Source: Nymphaea colorata
Taxonomy: Eukaryota; Streptophyta; Magnoliopsida; Nymphaeales; Nymphaeaceae
Assembly (NCBI RefSeq): GCF_008831285.2
Contig: NC_045145.1
Coordinates: forward strand, 4,628,723-4,692,722
Length of the DNA stretch: 64,000 nt
Direction: 5' to 3'
The notes beneath the pieces were generated by a model, which was given only the letters and a program-made list of their open reading frames with translations, did no database searches and was not told the DNA's origin. Positions 38,451-51,544 of this stretch are shown one piece after another. Position numbers and translations under genes: made by a program. Position 1 is the stretch's first letter. Every line of letters begins with the position of its first letter.

Positions 38451-38733
38451 ACTCGTGTGCGGGGCCCTCATGTAACGGAGCCAAATAGGAGTTACAAAAG
38501 TCGGGATCACTATCCAAATCACGTTTCGAATACGACCCGTTGTATGACACCTGGGTCAACCAAGTAAAATAGCGTGCAACCCCCTAATTTGGTTGATGCT
38601 TCGTGGCGAGAAAAATGTACGGCTGAGATGCGATCTCGCCTGAACGAGAGGCCACATCTGGCCCTCCGATGCGTGGAACGAACGGCCCGATGGGCTCCCG
38701 TGGTCGACGCCAAGATTAACGCCACCGCGTCTC

Positions 38734-38740
38734 TATAAAT
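38734..38740 (+). promoter_or_regulatory. TATA box of the 14-3-3 gene
   Basis: The sequence ctctataaatgg places a strong TATA box 133 bases before the ATG at 38867. A start site near 38765 would give a leader of about 100 bases, rich in T and C (tttcttatttctcc, ccctctctgaccctc), as usual for highly expressed plant genes. Confidence 0.75.
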
Positions 38741-38866
38741 GGCCTGCCCGTTTTATGGTGTTTTTCCTGATCTCATCGTATTCCCCTTTTTTTTCTGGTT
38801 TTTCTTATTTCTCCATTTTCCCTGTTTCCTCCCCTCTCTGACCCTCGCTCTCTCCGATCGATCGAG

Positions 38867-41800
38867 ATGTCGACCGAGAAAGAAAGAGAGAACCACGTTT
38901 ACATGGCGAAGCTTGCAGAGCAAGCTGAGCGATACGAAGGCAAGAGCATTTCTGTTGCATCTTTTTTCTTCGAATTTGTGGGTTCTGTGTTTGTTGATCC
39001 AACATTTATGTGTTTGCGTTTCTGATCCTAAACTTCTGCCATCAGGTTCATTTGGATTCTTACGGATCTGTGGATACTAATAAGATTGCTGGCTTTTTTT
39101 TTTTATTTCTTTTGTACTTTGTTCTTCTTCTTTTCATTGCTTTATGTAGAAATGTTGTTTCTCTGCAGTCTGCACTAGTATTTCTGTGGCTGCACTGTGC
39201 TTTATTGTGAATCATTTGGATCGTTTTATTTTGCCCGATTTTCGTAGATAATGCTGTTTTCTTTTGTGAAATTATTTATTTGATTGTCGACCCGTAGTTT
39301 GTACGTGATTCCGTATTGATTCACCCATGTCATTTAGGATTTAGGATAGTAGATGCACTGCTGCATTTCTGAAAAAAAAAAAAATCTCTTGTTTTGGCTT
39401 GAACGCAGATCGATCGTTACTGCGATTGGTTCGCTTCTTTGCTTTCTTATGATGTTTTTAATGCGTTGTCTGTTCTTCTGAAGAGAAAGAAAACCGTGAG
39501 AATCAGGTTAGAGTTTCTCTTTTAGGTTGACATTGATGTTGATGCGTCATGCATCAGTGGCTTGGATTTGGAGACGTGAATTGTCATTTTGTTAGAGACT
39601 TAGAGTTCTCCTATGGACGGCGTACAAAGAAAGCAAAGATCTGGTAGAGGGTCAAATGCCCTGTTTGTGGTCAGAGGTGTCTTCTGATCGCGTCACGGAG
39701 CTATCCTGCATTTGATTGCATAAATATGAATATGCTGATGCGCAATTTGGCTGAGAGGCGTCCTAATCGACTTTTCTTCGTGTGGCATTTTTGGTGCATC
39801 CCAATCGCCTGCGGTCTCTTTTTTGTCGTGTTTTCTCGGGGTACTTAGGAGGCTTATATCTTGAGGTAAGAGATACGCTGAGTTGATTGAGTCATATGGG
39901 ACGGAGTTTGCTTAGGGTCTTGTTCATGGCTCCCATATGTCTTCCAACGCCGGCAATGGTTATGTTGACAAAACTAACACTCGTGGCTGTCTGTCATTAA
40001 TTTTTTCACACTTGTCGTCTTTTTCGGTTATTCTAATATAAATGTACGTTTAGTTGGTTTGGTTTTCTCTTCCTCACCCTTCTGTTGTGTCCTGGCTAGC
40101 CCAGCAATTTGCCTTGATTTATCCTCATCATATCATCACAGTGTATTAAAACGTGTTTTCTCATCAGCTGAACATTTCCAATCTTATTTTGGTCAAATAC
40201 TCTTCATATGCAAGTCTTTTTTATTTAGCCTTTGATCTTTTACCGTATTTATACTTTTGTTGTTTTAGTGGAAGTCTTTTCATCTGAATTTGTCTTATTA
40301 ATTTCTCTTATTATCAAATGGTTTTGTTATTTTCTTTTGGTGAGGGACTCTTTTTATGTGGTCCTTGTCTCATGCTCTTAAGTTTATCTCTGTTTACTTT
40401 TAAGAAGAAAGGTATTGTATTACGTATGGGAGTTTATAAATGCTTCTTGGCATTGGGAACCTGCAATTCTTGTTTCTTGTGGTGCTCATTTTTTTGGTAT
40501 AGCCGTAGCCTGCAAGGAATAGGATAGCTGTTGTCACATGTTAGACTTAAAGATTTCATCTTTCTTTTCCTTAATTTCAATATTCCAATTCTATTTCCAT
40601 AAATTTGCTTTCCCATGTGAAAACATCATAGGTTTATGATATAAGCATGCTGACTTTCTATTCTCTAGTTTAGTTATTCTTTTATTTATTTAATGCTTGT
40701 ATGATCTTTTATTTTGAACCTTTGTTCTTAAAGTACCTGTTTTGTTTGATTTGTTGGGTTCATTTGGGAGTGTTATGCTATTTCATGATCTGTTGTCAAA
40801 ATAAGTATAAATTAGCTTATTTGAATTCAATTGAAAGTTGAAACCTTCTTACTTGACACAGCATCTGATTTATTGAAGAAGCTTGGCATACTACGCTCTT
40901 TTCTAGTTATTTTTGTGATATTTTTCCTTTTTCTTTTTTCCTCTTTTGGATTTTTTAGTATTTTACTTTGATCTGATTCATAAACGTGTTCCTAATTATT
41001 CCAATTCAATTGATTCTCTTAGTCTTTTTTCTGACCAATTCAATTCAGAAATGGTTTTGACAAACAACTTCTTGTATAAAAATTTATTTTGAAAAAAAAA
41101 AAAAGAATCTGCAAGTCATCAAGCATTGAATTGGGGAGATGCAATTATTATTTTAGCATATGGATTACCTAGTGCATTAAAAATAATCTCCTGATTAGGA
41201 TCCAAGCGGGATGTGTTCAAGCATTTTGGTGACAGAATCTTGCACATTATTCTGGTGCTACTGATTGCATCTGCTTTTAGATAGTGGTCAACTCATGAAG
41301 CATTTATTCCTCAATTATGTTTCCCATTGCAAGGACATTATGGCAGGCATGTAGGTCTGGTCCTGCTGTATTACACGAAATATGTGACGTTTTTTCAACT
41401 TTACTAGTTTGGACATTTATGATTGATTTATCTGTCTTTAAATTTGTGTATGGCATTTGAATGCTGCTCTCAAAATCACAGGCTCTTAATACACTGTGGC
41501 TAGTTTAGTTCATGGCATGCATATACTGGTTATTTTATATTTAGTATTTCCATGGTCACAAAAAATAAATAGGTAGGGGTTTTTTTGTTAAAACTTGTAT
41601 GCAGAACTGGATTACTTATGTTGTTGCCATGGATGGTGCAGAAATGGTTGAGTCCATGAAGAAAGTTGCTAAACTGGACCTGGAATTGACTGTTGAGGAG
41701 CGGAACTTGCTCTCCGTGGGCTATAAAAATGTAATTGGTGCACGTCGAGCTTCATGGCGCATCATGTCATCTATAGAACAAAAGGAGGAGACAAAGGGCA

Positions 41801-42882
41801 ATGAACAGAATGTCAAGCGTATTAAGGCATATAGGCAAAAAGTGGAAGAAGAGCTGTCAAAGATTTGTAATGATATCTTGACAATCATTGATGAGCATCT
41901 GATTCCATCATCTGGATCAGGAGAATCCACAGTCTTCTATTACAAAATGTCAGTTTGATGTTAGCAAGCAAGTTTCTTCTGAGAGGCATTATTATCTAGA
42001 ATATTTGGTTTCCAAATATCTAATATTGTGTTCCGTATTGATTGCAGGAAGGGTGATTACTATCGCTACCTTGCAGAATTCAAAATTGACAATGAAAGAA
42101 AAGAATCAGCAGACCAATCTCTCAAGGCTTATGAGGTCTCTCTTTCATCTTTTTACTGCTCCAATAAATATTGGGCAACTTGGAGAAAAACTTGGGAAAT
42201 TTTGATTGAATAGTTGTTATTTCGTTTCTTGACTACATGACAATATCTATTTTTTGTTGCGTTTAGGCTGCTTCAAACACAGCAAATACGGACCTTCCTT
42301 CAACCCATCCTATTCGCCTTGGCCTTGCACTGAACTTCTCTGTTTTCTACTATGAAATTCTTAATTCTCCTGAGAGGTAAATTTCTTTTTATGCACTGAG
42401 AGGTTAATTTCTTTTTATGCACCTTAATGGGATAAGCACAATATTTTATGGGTTACTTTACATGTCTGTAAGGTGCTCGTCCCAGTTTTCCAATGGGACT
42501 GGGAGATGATGGGGATGCCCTTTTAAGACATCATGTATAGTTATGACTGTCTGCATGTTGCAGGGCTTGTCACCTGGCAAAACAGGCATTTGACGAGGCA
42601 ATTGCAGAGCTGGATACACTGAGTGAGGAGTCCTACAAGGATAGCACCTTGATCATGCAGTTGCTGAGGGATAATCTTACTCTCTGGACTTCTGATCTAC
42701 CTGAAGATGGAGGTACTTCCTAAAATTCGACTAACTCATGTCATATTGCATACTGCAGATAGTTTCAACTTTCAACATTATACTGCAAAGTGTCCCGTTT
42801 CTCAAAATGATTTGTGGTTGCAGCTGAAGATGGTATCAAGGCTGAAGATGGCAAAGTTGAACCGGAGGTAATTGTTCATTAA
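38867..42882 (+). CDS. GRF12: 14-3-3 protein, epsilon group (GF14 iota-like)
   Basis: Exons: 38867-38939, 41642-41948, 42048-42135, 42267-42376, 42564-42712, and 42824 onward to TAA at 42882 by read-through (261 aa). The product is a dimeric adaptor that binds phosphoserine/phosphothreonine peptides in cytosol and nucleus. Both family signatures are present: [11 protein letters not shown] and [20 protein letters not shown]. Groove residues sit in [23 protein letters not shown] and [40 protein letters not shown] and [14 protein letters not shown] point to the epsilon group, and the neighbourhood suggests the At1g26480 orthologue; the symbol is by inference. Intron 1 (38940-41641) begins with GC, not GT. 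A good donor at 42868 may splice the last exon to an acceptor at 43599, giving the end PEH instead of PEVIVH. No other part is missing. Confidence 0.93.
42371..42422. repeat. 26-bp tandem duplication of a splice donor
   Basis: tgagaggtaaatttcttttt plus atgcac is repeated as tgagaggttaatttcttttt plus atgcac. The first copy holds the real donor of 14-3-3 intron 4 (gtaaat at 42377) and the second a decoy (gttaat at 42403). Confidence 0.9.
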
Positions 42883-43299
42883 TCTGCTGCCCACTTCATT
42901 TCTTGTAGATGTGGTGAACCAGCTCTCTTTGACTGCACTTACTTTACCGTAAGAGGTGGCCTAGTTTATACTTTATAGCAATGTAATGGAAGTCCATACG
43001 CATAGAATGCTGAAGCCACAAGGTAAAAGTTTCCACTCAAATTGCCAACAGACGTGGTTATGCATGGGCATGCAGTCAATTCATGCCTTCATCTATAAAA
43101 ATATCATGTTATCAGCCAGCTACCATTATAGCAGGACCTCTTTCTGTGCATTTTCTGGTTTTCATGTTGCAAATACTTATTTAAGGGCCAATTCGTGTTC
43201 GAACCATCTTACTGTAGCCTTAGGTACACAACAAATTGGCAAGATTTTTAGTAGGACTGCCTGTGTGATGTCCAAATGAGGCTGACCTTTGTCTGCACC

Positions 43300-43399
43300 A
43301 ATTTAGAAGGGAAAGGATGTTTCAGTAATCCAGCATGTAGTCCAAAACATAAAAGTAATTTAGAAAGGAAAGGATGTTTCATCAATCCAGCCTGTACGC
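43300..43399. repeat. 57-bp tandem duplication
   Basis: Units starting aatttagaagggaaaggatg at 43300 and aatttagaaaggaaaggatg at 43357 continue through tttca..aatccagc.tgta in both copies. Confidence 0.85.
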
Positions 43400-43775
43400 C
43401 TCCACATAATGATGTGACCTCATCAAGGATCACTTTTGGAAGCCTTTTGTTTGCCACTTTGTGGTTATGTTTGCCATTTTATCATGTTTCAAATACAAAT
43501 ACACATGCACATGCACACGGGCACACATCTGAATGCAAGTCTGTATCTATTTCTGCCTAGATAATGGTTTTGATCTATTCTATCTTTGAAATGATTCAGC
43601 ATTGATGAGGGTTCACTTCTGCTGCACTTCATTTCAAAGTGCTACATGAATGCGTTTTGATTGGAGGTAAACCTCCAAGCTTCTTCTCCTGGCAGATTAA
43701 AAGGCAGCAGTCTTTTTGAATTCTGGCATTATGTGTAGTTTCTTGATAGATGCAGTTATTTCTGCTTATCCTTGT

Positions 43776-43781
<6 letters not shown>

Positions 43782-43813
<32 letters not shown>
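43782..43813. repeat. (CT)n microsatellite
   Basis: About 32 bases of CT repeat, continuing as an interrupted CT-rich tract to about 43850. Confidence 0.95.
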
Positions 43814-43819
<6 letters not shown>

Positions 43820-44749
43820 CCCGTCTCTCTTTTTGATCTCTCTTTCCTCTTAAGACTGATCTTGTAATGTTCAGAGACGAAGATCTATCTGTTATTGAAG
43901 TAGCTCAAATTTCAAGAGTTTTGTGTTTCTGCTTTATTCGCTTCTTATCTTTATAGTGGTGCCGCCGACCGTTTCACCCGTTGCCTTTTCCCTGTTGCTT
44001 CGTTGTTCCTGCATTCGTTTTCTTTTTCAGCTTTTCGACTTTTAGGGTTGGCAAGCTGGGAGAAGCAGATCCTTGCCACATTTTGGTCCTTGAATTATTG
44101 ACCGTGAACTTCAAGATCTTAAGTCCAACACCATAGCAAAAGTGAATGCAGCTGTTGGCTTTATGTTTTTTCCTTCCTTGCGGCAGTTCTCTCTTCTTTG
44201 TCATTTCAAATGGCAAATGCACCTTTCCTTTTTTTGGCTCGTTGGAATTCCACATTGATGGTCAGCAGTGTATGTGTATGTGTGTATACGGATACATGCT
44301 TGCGGCTACTAGTGCTTTTATCAAGATATATGTGAAAGGAAGGCTAAATGCCTGAAGCCACATTCATGAGGTCGAACTGCCAATGCTATTGCTGTTAAGA
44401 CTCTAATGCGTTCTGATTCCTCCAATCTGGAACAAATGATGCTCTACTGGTGCCATCTGCTACTGTGCACACGGTTGGTCCAAATATGATGAATTTAACC
44501 AAAATCTGTTGCTTCCCATCTAGAAGGTACTGCTTTCTCCAGGACAAAGATCTGAACCTCTCTAGCATCACCTCCCTTCTGGGATTGAGGATCGATTAGT
44601 ATTCATTCCCTCCCAGTCCGCTTTTTACTCATTGAAGAGAAATCCGCCTTTTTTATGGTCGCTACTTGGGAACCCAACCCATCCTCACTATACCACCGCA
44701 TTTGCTAGAAACAGTGTAACATTTCAATGAGCTTCTTGGCTCTTTTATT

Positions 44750-45030
44750 CCCCTACCTCGAGGGTCCTGGGCTACTATACTTTCTGTTTCTATTAGTCTA
44801 GATTCACTCAACCAAACATTCCGTGCCAAAGCAGGCCTTGTTTTTTCTTCTTTTCTTTATACTTTTAAATTTATTCTCATACCTCTAGAGTCCTGGTTGC
44901 GTTGGTATCAGCAATGGTAGCGGTATACTTTCATGTTATACTTTCATGTTATGTATTGTGTCCTACCACTTAATCTTTAACACTTACCTTTAGAGCCCTA
45001 GGCTGCATTAGTGTCACCAATGATTTAATT
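44750..45030. repeat. three related copies of a short repeat
   Basis: acctcgagggtcctgggct (44756), acctctagagtcctggttg (44881) and acctttagagccctaggctg (44986) are followed in the last two by cgttggtatcagcaatgg and cattagtgtcaccaatga. The LINE insert at 35130-35170 (gcctccggggtcttgagct then cgtcggtgtcagtgat) is a fourth relative. Confidence 0.6.
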
Positions 45031-45344
45031 TATGTACTGTGGCCTACCACTTAACACTCGGAATATGAATCAAATCACAAATCTACTTTACATGCCCCTA
45101 TTCCAACCAGCCACAATCTTGCCTTGAGGCTTTCTTTTCTTCAAAATTGCACGAAAAGATTTCCCATTTTTTTCTGATGCTAATTTGTTGTACTCCCTCC
45201 TTCAAGCGAGAGCAACAAAGTAAGCAGAATTTCTTGCTTTTTTAAATATATAACGAATTTATTGTATATTTTAATTTACGATGAATATTCAGTGATTGCC
45301 GGTGCATAACGATGAAATCTTCCAGTGATAGCACATCGATTAAC

Positions 45345-45400
45345 TACGATGTGGCTCACTGTTTTCAGACTGTCGGTGTTCGAATCCTGTCTGGTATCTG
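45345..45400 (+). mobile_element. tRNA-derived SINE-like head
   Basis: gatgtggctcactg resembles a pol III A box and ggtgttcgaatcc an internal B box about 25 bases further on, closer than in a true tRNA. No acceptor stem forms, so it is not a functional tRNA. Confidence 0.35.
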
Positions 45401-46989
45401 AATCATCAAAAAGTTGGGCTTTATCGTCTATAAAAAAAATAATCAAAAATTTTTAAAAAATGATGTCATCGTATTAATTGCATCGGCTCCACATTGGCTG
45501 GTATTTTGAAGGTGACATTTCGGGTCCTTCCACTATTCTGCTGCCAATGTGATATGTAGACCGGCATTGAAAACATTGTGCAAAATTCATGATAAATTTG
45601 TGTTCAATAAAAAAGATTTTTTGTTTCGTTGAAAATTAGTCATCGAAGAAATGGACACTATAAAATCAAAGGAGCTCAGCAAACAAGGAAAATAGTAGCT
45701 TACTCAGTCTCGTCTCTATTCCAAAAAAAACATTAACATTACCATGTGAATGGACAAACAAAAGAAAACAAACTCACCTTTTGAATCAATCAATCACTGT
45801 TCACTTTTTTCCCCTTATCAAATATCTCTTTACTTGTACGACTTAGATGTCTACTACTTTTGAAAAAAAGTGGCTGAATTGATGGGATTTAGTATGATAT
45901 TTATGAGATGGACGACATCAATGAAATTGATATTCAGATCTTTTATTCTTAAAACGCATTGTTTTTTACCCAATAAGTGGAACTACCACTCAATAATATG
46001 TTGCCACCAAAGCACAACTCTGTATTTCTTCTAAAGGGTCTTTTAATTGTTCCAGAGCAGATAGAAAGGGATTCTTTAACTAGAAAGAGTTCAGTTCAGG
46101 TGGAAGCTATATAAAGAGAGAGAGAGAGAGAGGCTTATGCTTTGTAAAGAAAATGGCCTCCATTCTTAAAACTTCAGGATATTCTAATCGACAGAATATA
46201 TCTGGATAGGGAAGTGGTTTTATGCAGTACTTCTGCAAGTAAAAATGTCGCTTGGCCCAAATTGTAATATAAACAAAATTTCAATTGAAAACATATTACT
46301 ACGACCAAAGCATAATTCCAAAAACAAGGCTAGGTTGAGCTAGCCCACCGCGATTACGGAATGGGTTTCACAGAGTTGTTCATCAGGTAGCTCAGCCAAA
46401 CAAGTTAGTCTCAGCTCATTGGTACCAGCCGAAATAGCTGACCATAGTCCACTTATAAAGCACATGAAATTCAAAGTTGATGTATTTCCTTAAAATAAAG
46501 TAAACTGTTGGCAGGTGATTGGTTGAGGCATGATCTGCTGGTAGTAAGGCCAACCAATGCCATACAAGGTTCCTAACGGGAAAAAAAAAACTTTTTTTTG
46601 AAAATTTTACAAAAAACATACTCGTTTTTTAATGAATTACTAAAAGCTTGCTTAAGTCTTGATTTCTTTTATCTAACCACCTAAACCTTACATAAAAAAA
46701 CATTTAACTGAATAAAAAATAAAGTTAAAAAGGTTCTTTTTGTACCACAAAGCTTAAGCATGCTTTCGTAAGAAGTTCTTTTGTTTTTCTTGGGAGACCT
46801 AAACTGTTGGATCATGGATGTGCTTTTCTTTGTTTGCTTACTGGCCAATACTTATTGATTAAATAAGTCATTAAACTAATTGAAGCCATTTTTTAGTTTT
46901 GAAATCTTCATTGCACTTCGAGTTCTTGGTCTCCACGTCCTTCAGGCGTGTGGGAACAGGCGGGAAGGGTGCTGCCTACCGTGTTGGCT

Positions 46990-47215
46990 AAGGGGCGGAG
47001 CCATATGTGGGCATGTATGGGCAGTTGCCCACACACAGTCCTGCAGATTTCTTTTATTTACACTCAGATTAGTGGTTGCCACCAATTGTTTATTCATCTA
47101 TAATGTGCTCCTTAAATATTTGCTTAGTGCCCCTTAATTGTTTTATTATGTCTAAAAAATTTTTAAAAGGAATACTCCGTAACCAAAAATTTATGGCTCA
47201 GCCATCGTTGTCTGC
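46990..47215. repeat. dispersed repeat family A copy
   Basis: The left end ggggcggagccatatgtggg is followed by atgggcagttgcccacacac. The middle holds tagtgccccttaattg, and the right end reads accaaaaatttatggctcagcc. It is the most complete of the family in the window. Confidence 0.7.
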
Positions 47216-48774
47216 TCCGGCCGATGAACACTAAAAAACTTTGATTCCGTACAGGTGAAACTTCGATTGTAGAAAACAGAACTTGGACAGTTTTTTTTTT
47301 TTTTTTTCTAATGCGGGACCTGATTCTCAATCATGAAAAACTTGAATTCCATGTGCTTTTGTTCTAAGTTCAACTTGGACACAATTTTCTGTCAGTCGTA
47401 TTCTTTGTTTATTCAAACCAATTCAAGCCGGTCTATTTAGCCACGTAAAGAAATTCTCCCTTGGCATCGAATTCCACCTTTTCTAAAGTTTCAACAAACA
47501 CCACCAACATTTATAGAGCCAATCATTATGCACAAGTTCCCAAGATCAAAAGCTTTATTTTTTTTTAGTTATGATCAGAACAATATCTGCTTCTTGGAAG
47601 GAATGATTGGCCGATCGTTAGTAATTGCGACCTGCAAAAGGGACAAGGAATGCGCTTTTCCTAATTGCTCAAGCAAATGACTGACGCTGTTCTGTGAAAC
47701 CATGCAAACCAAAAAGTGTCATGTAAATTAAATGAATGAATCTCTTAAGATATTATTAAAGTTCAGAAGGAAGCCGACATTTTGCCTGACATCTTGCCCT
47801 TCAAGGGCATCTGAGTACTTTTCTTTTGATAAGCAAACAAGGGACCATTAATCTCGGGACAGTCCCTTTCTCTCAAAAGCTGTTCACCATTTTCTTGATT
47901 GGCAACAATATGTAGGAGTCACTTATCATGAAGGCTACTTGCAGAAGGTTGGCAATGGCTAAATACTACAGTTACATATTTACTCTCTCTAGTACATGCT
48001 GAGAAAACCACCAACTCATGGTTGGCAGTGGACTTCTGTGGTAATTGTTGATCATTGTCCCCACTCTCAGTTCACAAATGATTGTTGATCACTGAATTCT
48101 CCGTATTTTATAATATAACTTTGCTGGTGCACTCCAAGATGTACATAAAAAATGCATAAACTTACTGAGGCCCCATTTAAAGAAGATGCAGCACAAAATC
48201 CAACGCATGACCTTTTTGGAAGTGTTTCTTTTCTTTCAATGTAATATCTGCATCAAATCATTTGTATCCATGAAGATCACCTGTCACTTCCTTAAGCTGT
48301 GCCCAGAAAAGATTATTGCTTTACCGAACCGTACTTTTTGTTTTCTTAGCATGGATTTTTACGGCATATTCTTCATGATGCCGACGATTGTAGATCTGAT
48401 TCTGCCTTGTGATGATGAGGACTACGGTTTCGCCATTTATGTGGGTCAGCCTAGAGCAGAGAGCTGGCCGTGGTGATCTTCTCCCTTGTACTTCCCACAG
48501 ACAACTATGATCTGGACGGCTCAGTACCATCAATGAGTTGCTTTTCCGTAATGTACAGTTTAGAATTCTTCTAGCTTTCCTGATGTTGGCAGGTAGAAAA
48601 AACAGTTTTTAGAAGTCACCATCGATCTATGAACAGGGAAGAAACAGCTGAACTGCAGGAAAAGTATAGTTTTTTTTCTTGTGGAAGTACTGCCGTAATG
48701 AAGAAATAAAAAGAGGACACATCGAACTTCGCCAACTTTTTAATATAGTTCACTTATAAAGGCAGTCCCAAGCT
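47216..48774. other. intergenic, no supported gene
   Basis: An open stretch at 48186-48476 has no recognisable domain. A 17-base T run occurs at 47291-47307. Nothing else is supported. Confidence 0.45.
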
Positions 48775-49371
48775 CTTTAGGGGGAGTTTGGACGACATTC
48801 TAGTTTAACGCAGATTTATAAAAACTTGGTTTTATGATAATATTTTCCTTAAAGAACTTTTAAAACATTGGTTTTTTTTTTTTTTTTGACACACTCAAAC
48901 CTAGTTCTAAGGAGAACCAGGTTTTTCGCTTCCTTTTACAAAACTAGGTTTTGTTAAACTAGATTTTTCTTTAATTTGAGAATGAAGCTAGAAATTTTTC
49001 ATGGAAAGGGGGGGTGGAATTAAAGTTTTAAAATTTTAACGTGGGTCTAAATATCATTTTTTAAAATTTTCATATAAGACAAGTGAAATTTTAAAAATTT
49101 TACATGTTTTTTTTTTAGGTGGGGCCCTACTTGCCCTACCTTGACTCTAACCTTGTTCTAAACCAGTTTAATTGACATCCAAACACCCCCAAAATCCTAA
49201 TTTTGAAGGCAAATCCTGGTTTTCACTCCCTTCTACAAAACCAAGTTTTGTCAAATGAGGTTTTATTCTAACCCAGTTTTGATGAAGCTCAAACACCCCA
49301 AAAACCTAATTTTGGAGGCAAATTCTACCATAAACTCATGTTTTGGTGCCAATCCAAACACTCCTCTAAAG
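48775..49371. mobile_element. MITE with ctttag termini, about 600 bp
   Basis: The left end ctttagggggagtttggac and the right end ccaaacactcctctaaag form an imperfect inverted terminal repeat. The body repeats ctaattttg..ggcaaat and aaaccaagttttgt/aaaactaggttttgt in several orientations. A family B repeat lies inside at 48985-49140, implying a nested insertion. Confidence 0.6.
48985..49140. repeat. repeat family B copy nested in the MITE
   Basis: It carries ttaaagttttaaaattttaa, acgtgggtctaaatatcatt, an AT-rich middle, then ggtggggccctacttgccct. The order matches the copies at 29045 and 50160. Confidence 0.55.
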
Positions 49372-50159
49372 TTTTCAGCTGACCTCTTATATTGAAGAAA
49401 AAAAAAATATAAATTTGGCATGGAAAGAGAAGTATAAGATTATGAATTGAGTTCATGCCGAGTCACCAGACTTACATTTTGATTTTGCTAAGTTGTCTGT
49501 GTATTAATGGTAACTCAAATGGAAACTCTTGTATTTGACTTGTGGAAAAAAGTGAAACTATTGATTACGTAGGCCTCTTTGCTTGATGTCTGGTGTTAGA
49601 TGTGAACGAGCCAAAACGTATCCATTTATATCTAGTGGCAAGCGTACGTGTGGAAGGATGGACGGCCACGAATGCGCCTCTGCTTTACGCCCAAATCAAC
49701 CACTGAACCACATGCGCGCCATTCTCAAACATATGGTCCCTAAAAAGAATCACAAAAAATTATAGTTTTAAAATATGAAAAATTTTCAAATAATTAAGTG
49801 GTATATAAAAACAACTATGGAAACAAGGAAATTAATTATTTAAAAGTTCAATAATTTGGAAGCTCGCCGATACTTCATTAGTTTTTTGTTGTCGATTCCT
49901 CTAAGTTTCTTTGGTAGTATCTTCCTAATTTAAAGAACCATATATGAATCTTATGACCCATGTTATCCTATGTAAGAATGGCACCTTCTTACAATTTATA
50001 TCAGCTCTTTATTTATGCTTTCCTATATACATGGGGACTAGTGTGGGCCACTTTGAAAAAAAAATATATTGTAAGGATTAATAATCACACTGTGATGCTT
50101 CAAAAATTACATAAGATGCCCATAATAGACACTGCAGGAGGAGTCATAAACTTTTTATG

Positions 50160-50335
50160 AGGAAGGGCAAATTATAGTTTCAAAATTTTAACAAGGACAG
50201 AAATACAACTTCTCAAAATTTTTACATAAGATAAATGAATTTTTTTGTAATTTACATACAATTTTTCTTTTTTTTTGAAATTTTGAAGGGGGGCTAAAGC
50301 CCTTGCCGCCCCCTGACTCCACCACTGACATACGG
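50160..50335. repeat. repeat family B copy
   Basis: It begins ggaagggcaaattatagttt and caaaattttaacaagg, then cagaaatacaac. It ends ggggggctaaagcccttgcc and gccccctgactccaccactg. Confidence 0.65.
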
Positions 50336-51544
50336 GGCTGTGACTATAGCACCTTTCAGTCAAAATAATCTTGGGTCGGCCCCTGCTTGCGGTGTCTGGC
50401 TTAACACCGTAAGGGTGTTTGGTAAAAAGAATATTATGCTTTTAGAACATATGTTCCTACAACATGTGTAGGACACATTATGTTTCTTGGATCAAAAACC
50501 AAATGTTCTTAAATCATGTATTTTTATAAGAACATATGTTTCAGTAACACCATATTGTCCTTGAGAACGCCCTGTAAGGAACACTTGCCACACAGCTACC
50601 TTCCAAAAAAGGTACTGAAATGTTAATATTTCCCCACTCACTTCACTCAGTTTAAATGGGCAAAAATTTTAGGGATGAACTCAGATCAAAATCTCTCACG
50701 CTTTCTGAGAAACATTTCACATCTACAAAACATCAAACGCCTCTTAAGGTTAAATACACTCAAAAGTTCAATGTCTAGTGAGTTTCTTAACCCCAACTTA
50801 TCCATAAAGAGCAAAAACAAAAGGAACTCTTTGAAACTGCTTTTGCTAAATCTAATGCAATTGCTTGGCAGCTTGTTGATTCCAGCATAAAGATGTCAGT
50901 CTTTGCAGGCTCTTACTGGTTGCTGATCTTGGCAGAAAAAGAACTCCCTTACTAACTATTTAAGCAATACTTGCCCCAAAAAAAGCAAAGATGTTGATCT
51001 TGGCAGGCTTCCATGAATGAGAAGATTTACCAAGGCACATTAAACTACAATGCGAACCCTGGACCGCAAAAATATTGGATCCAAATCAACTCAATGCGAG
51101 AGCCGCTAAGTCACAGTGGCGGACCCATATATTAGCTGATGTGGGCAGTTGCTAATTCGCGGATTTTCCTGATAAAAGTTGGTGTTTCAAGAGTTGCTAA
51201 AAGCAAAGTGGTGGAATAAAAGCTGCCACTCAAGGAAGACCCAAACTGATTTCAAGACAAACCAAGGCAATGGGGCAGCTGCAGAGGATATTCTCTTTAG
51301 TGACGCAACATGATGGCGGCAAAGCCTGCATTCAGCAACATTTAGACCCAACTTTCAAAGGTGGTCCTGTGTTTGATGACATCTAAGGAACATTTTTTGT
51401 TGTTATATACTAATTCTTTAAGAGAAACTGCCATATTTGGTTTGCAGTTGCATGAGGTACACGCCTCTCCCACGAGAAGGTAAATATGCAAGAAATGTTT
51501 TTCTTATTTGCCGAAAATCCAACCACAGACCCATTTGCATCGAA

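Larger units (their letters stand above)
42883..44700. other. 3' flank of the 14-3-3 gene
   Basis: It probably contains the 3' UTR and perhaps a last small exon at 43600. It also holds a tandem repeat at 43300-43399 and a (CT)n run at 43782-43813. No separate gene is supported. Confidence 0.5.

Noticed and set aside
45345..45400. Possible tRNA gene because of a gttcgaatcc box
   Set aside because: Box spacing is too short and no acceptor stem forms; kept only as a SINE-like head.
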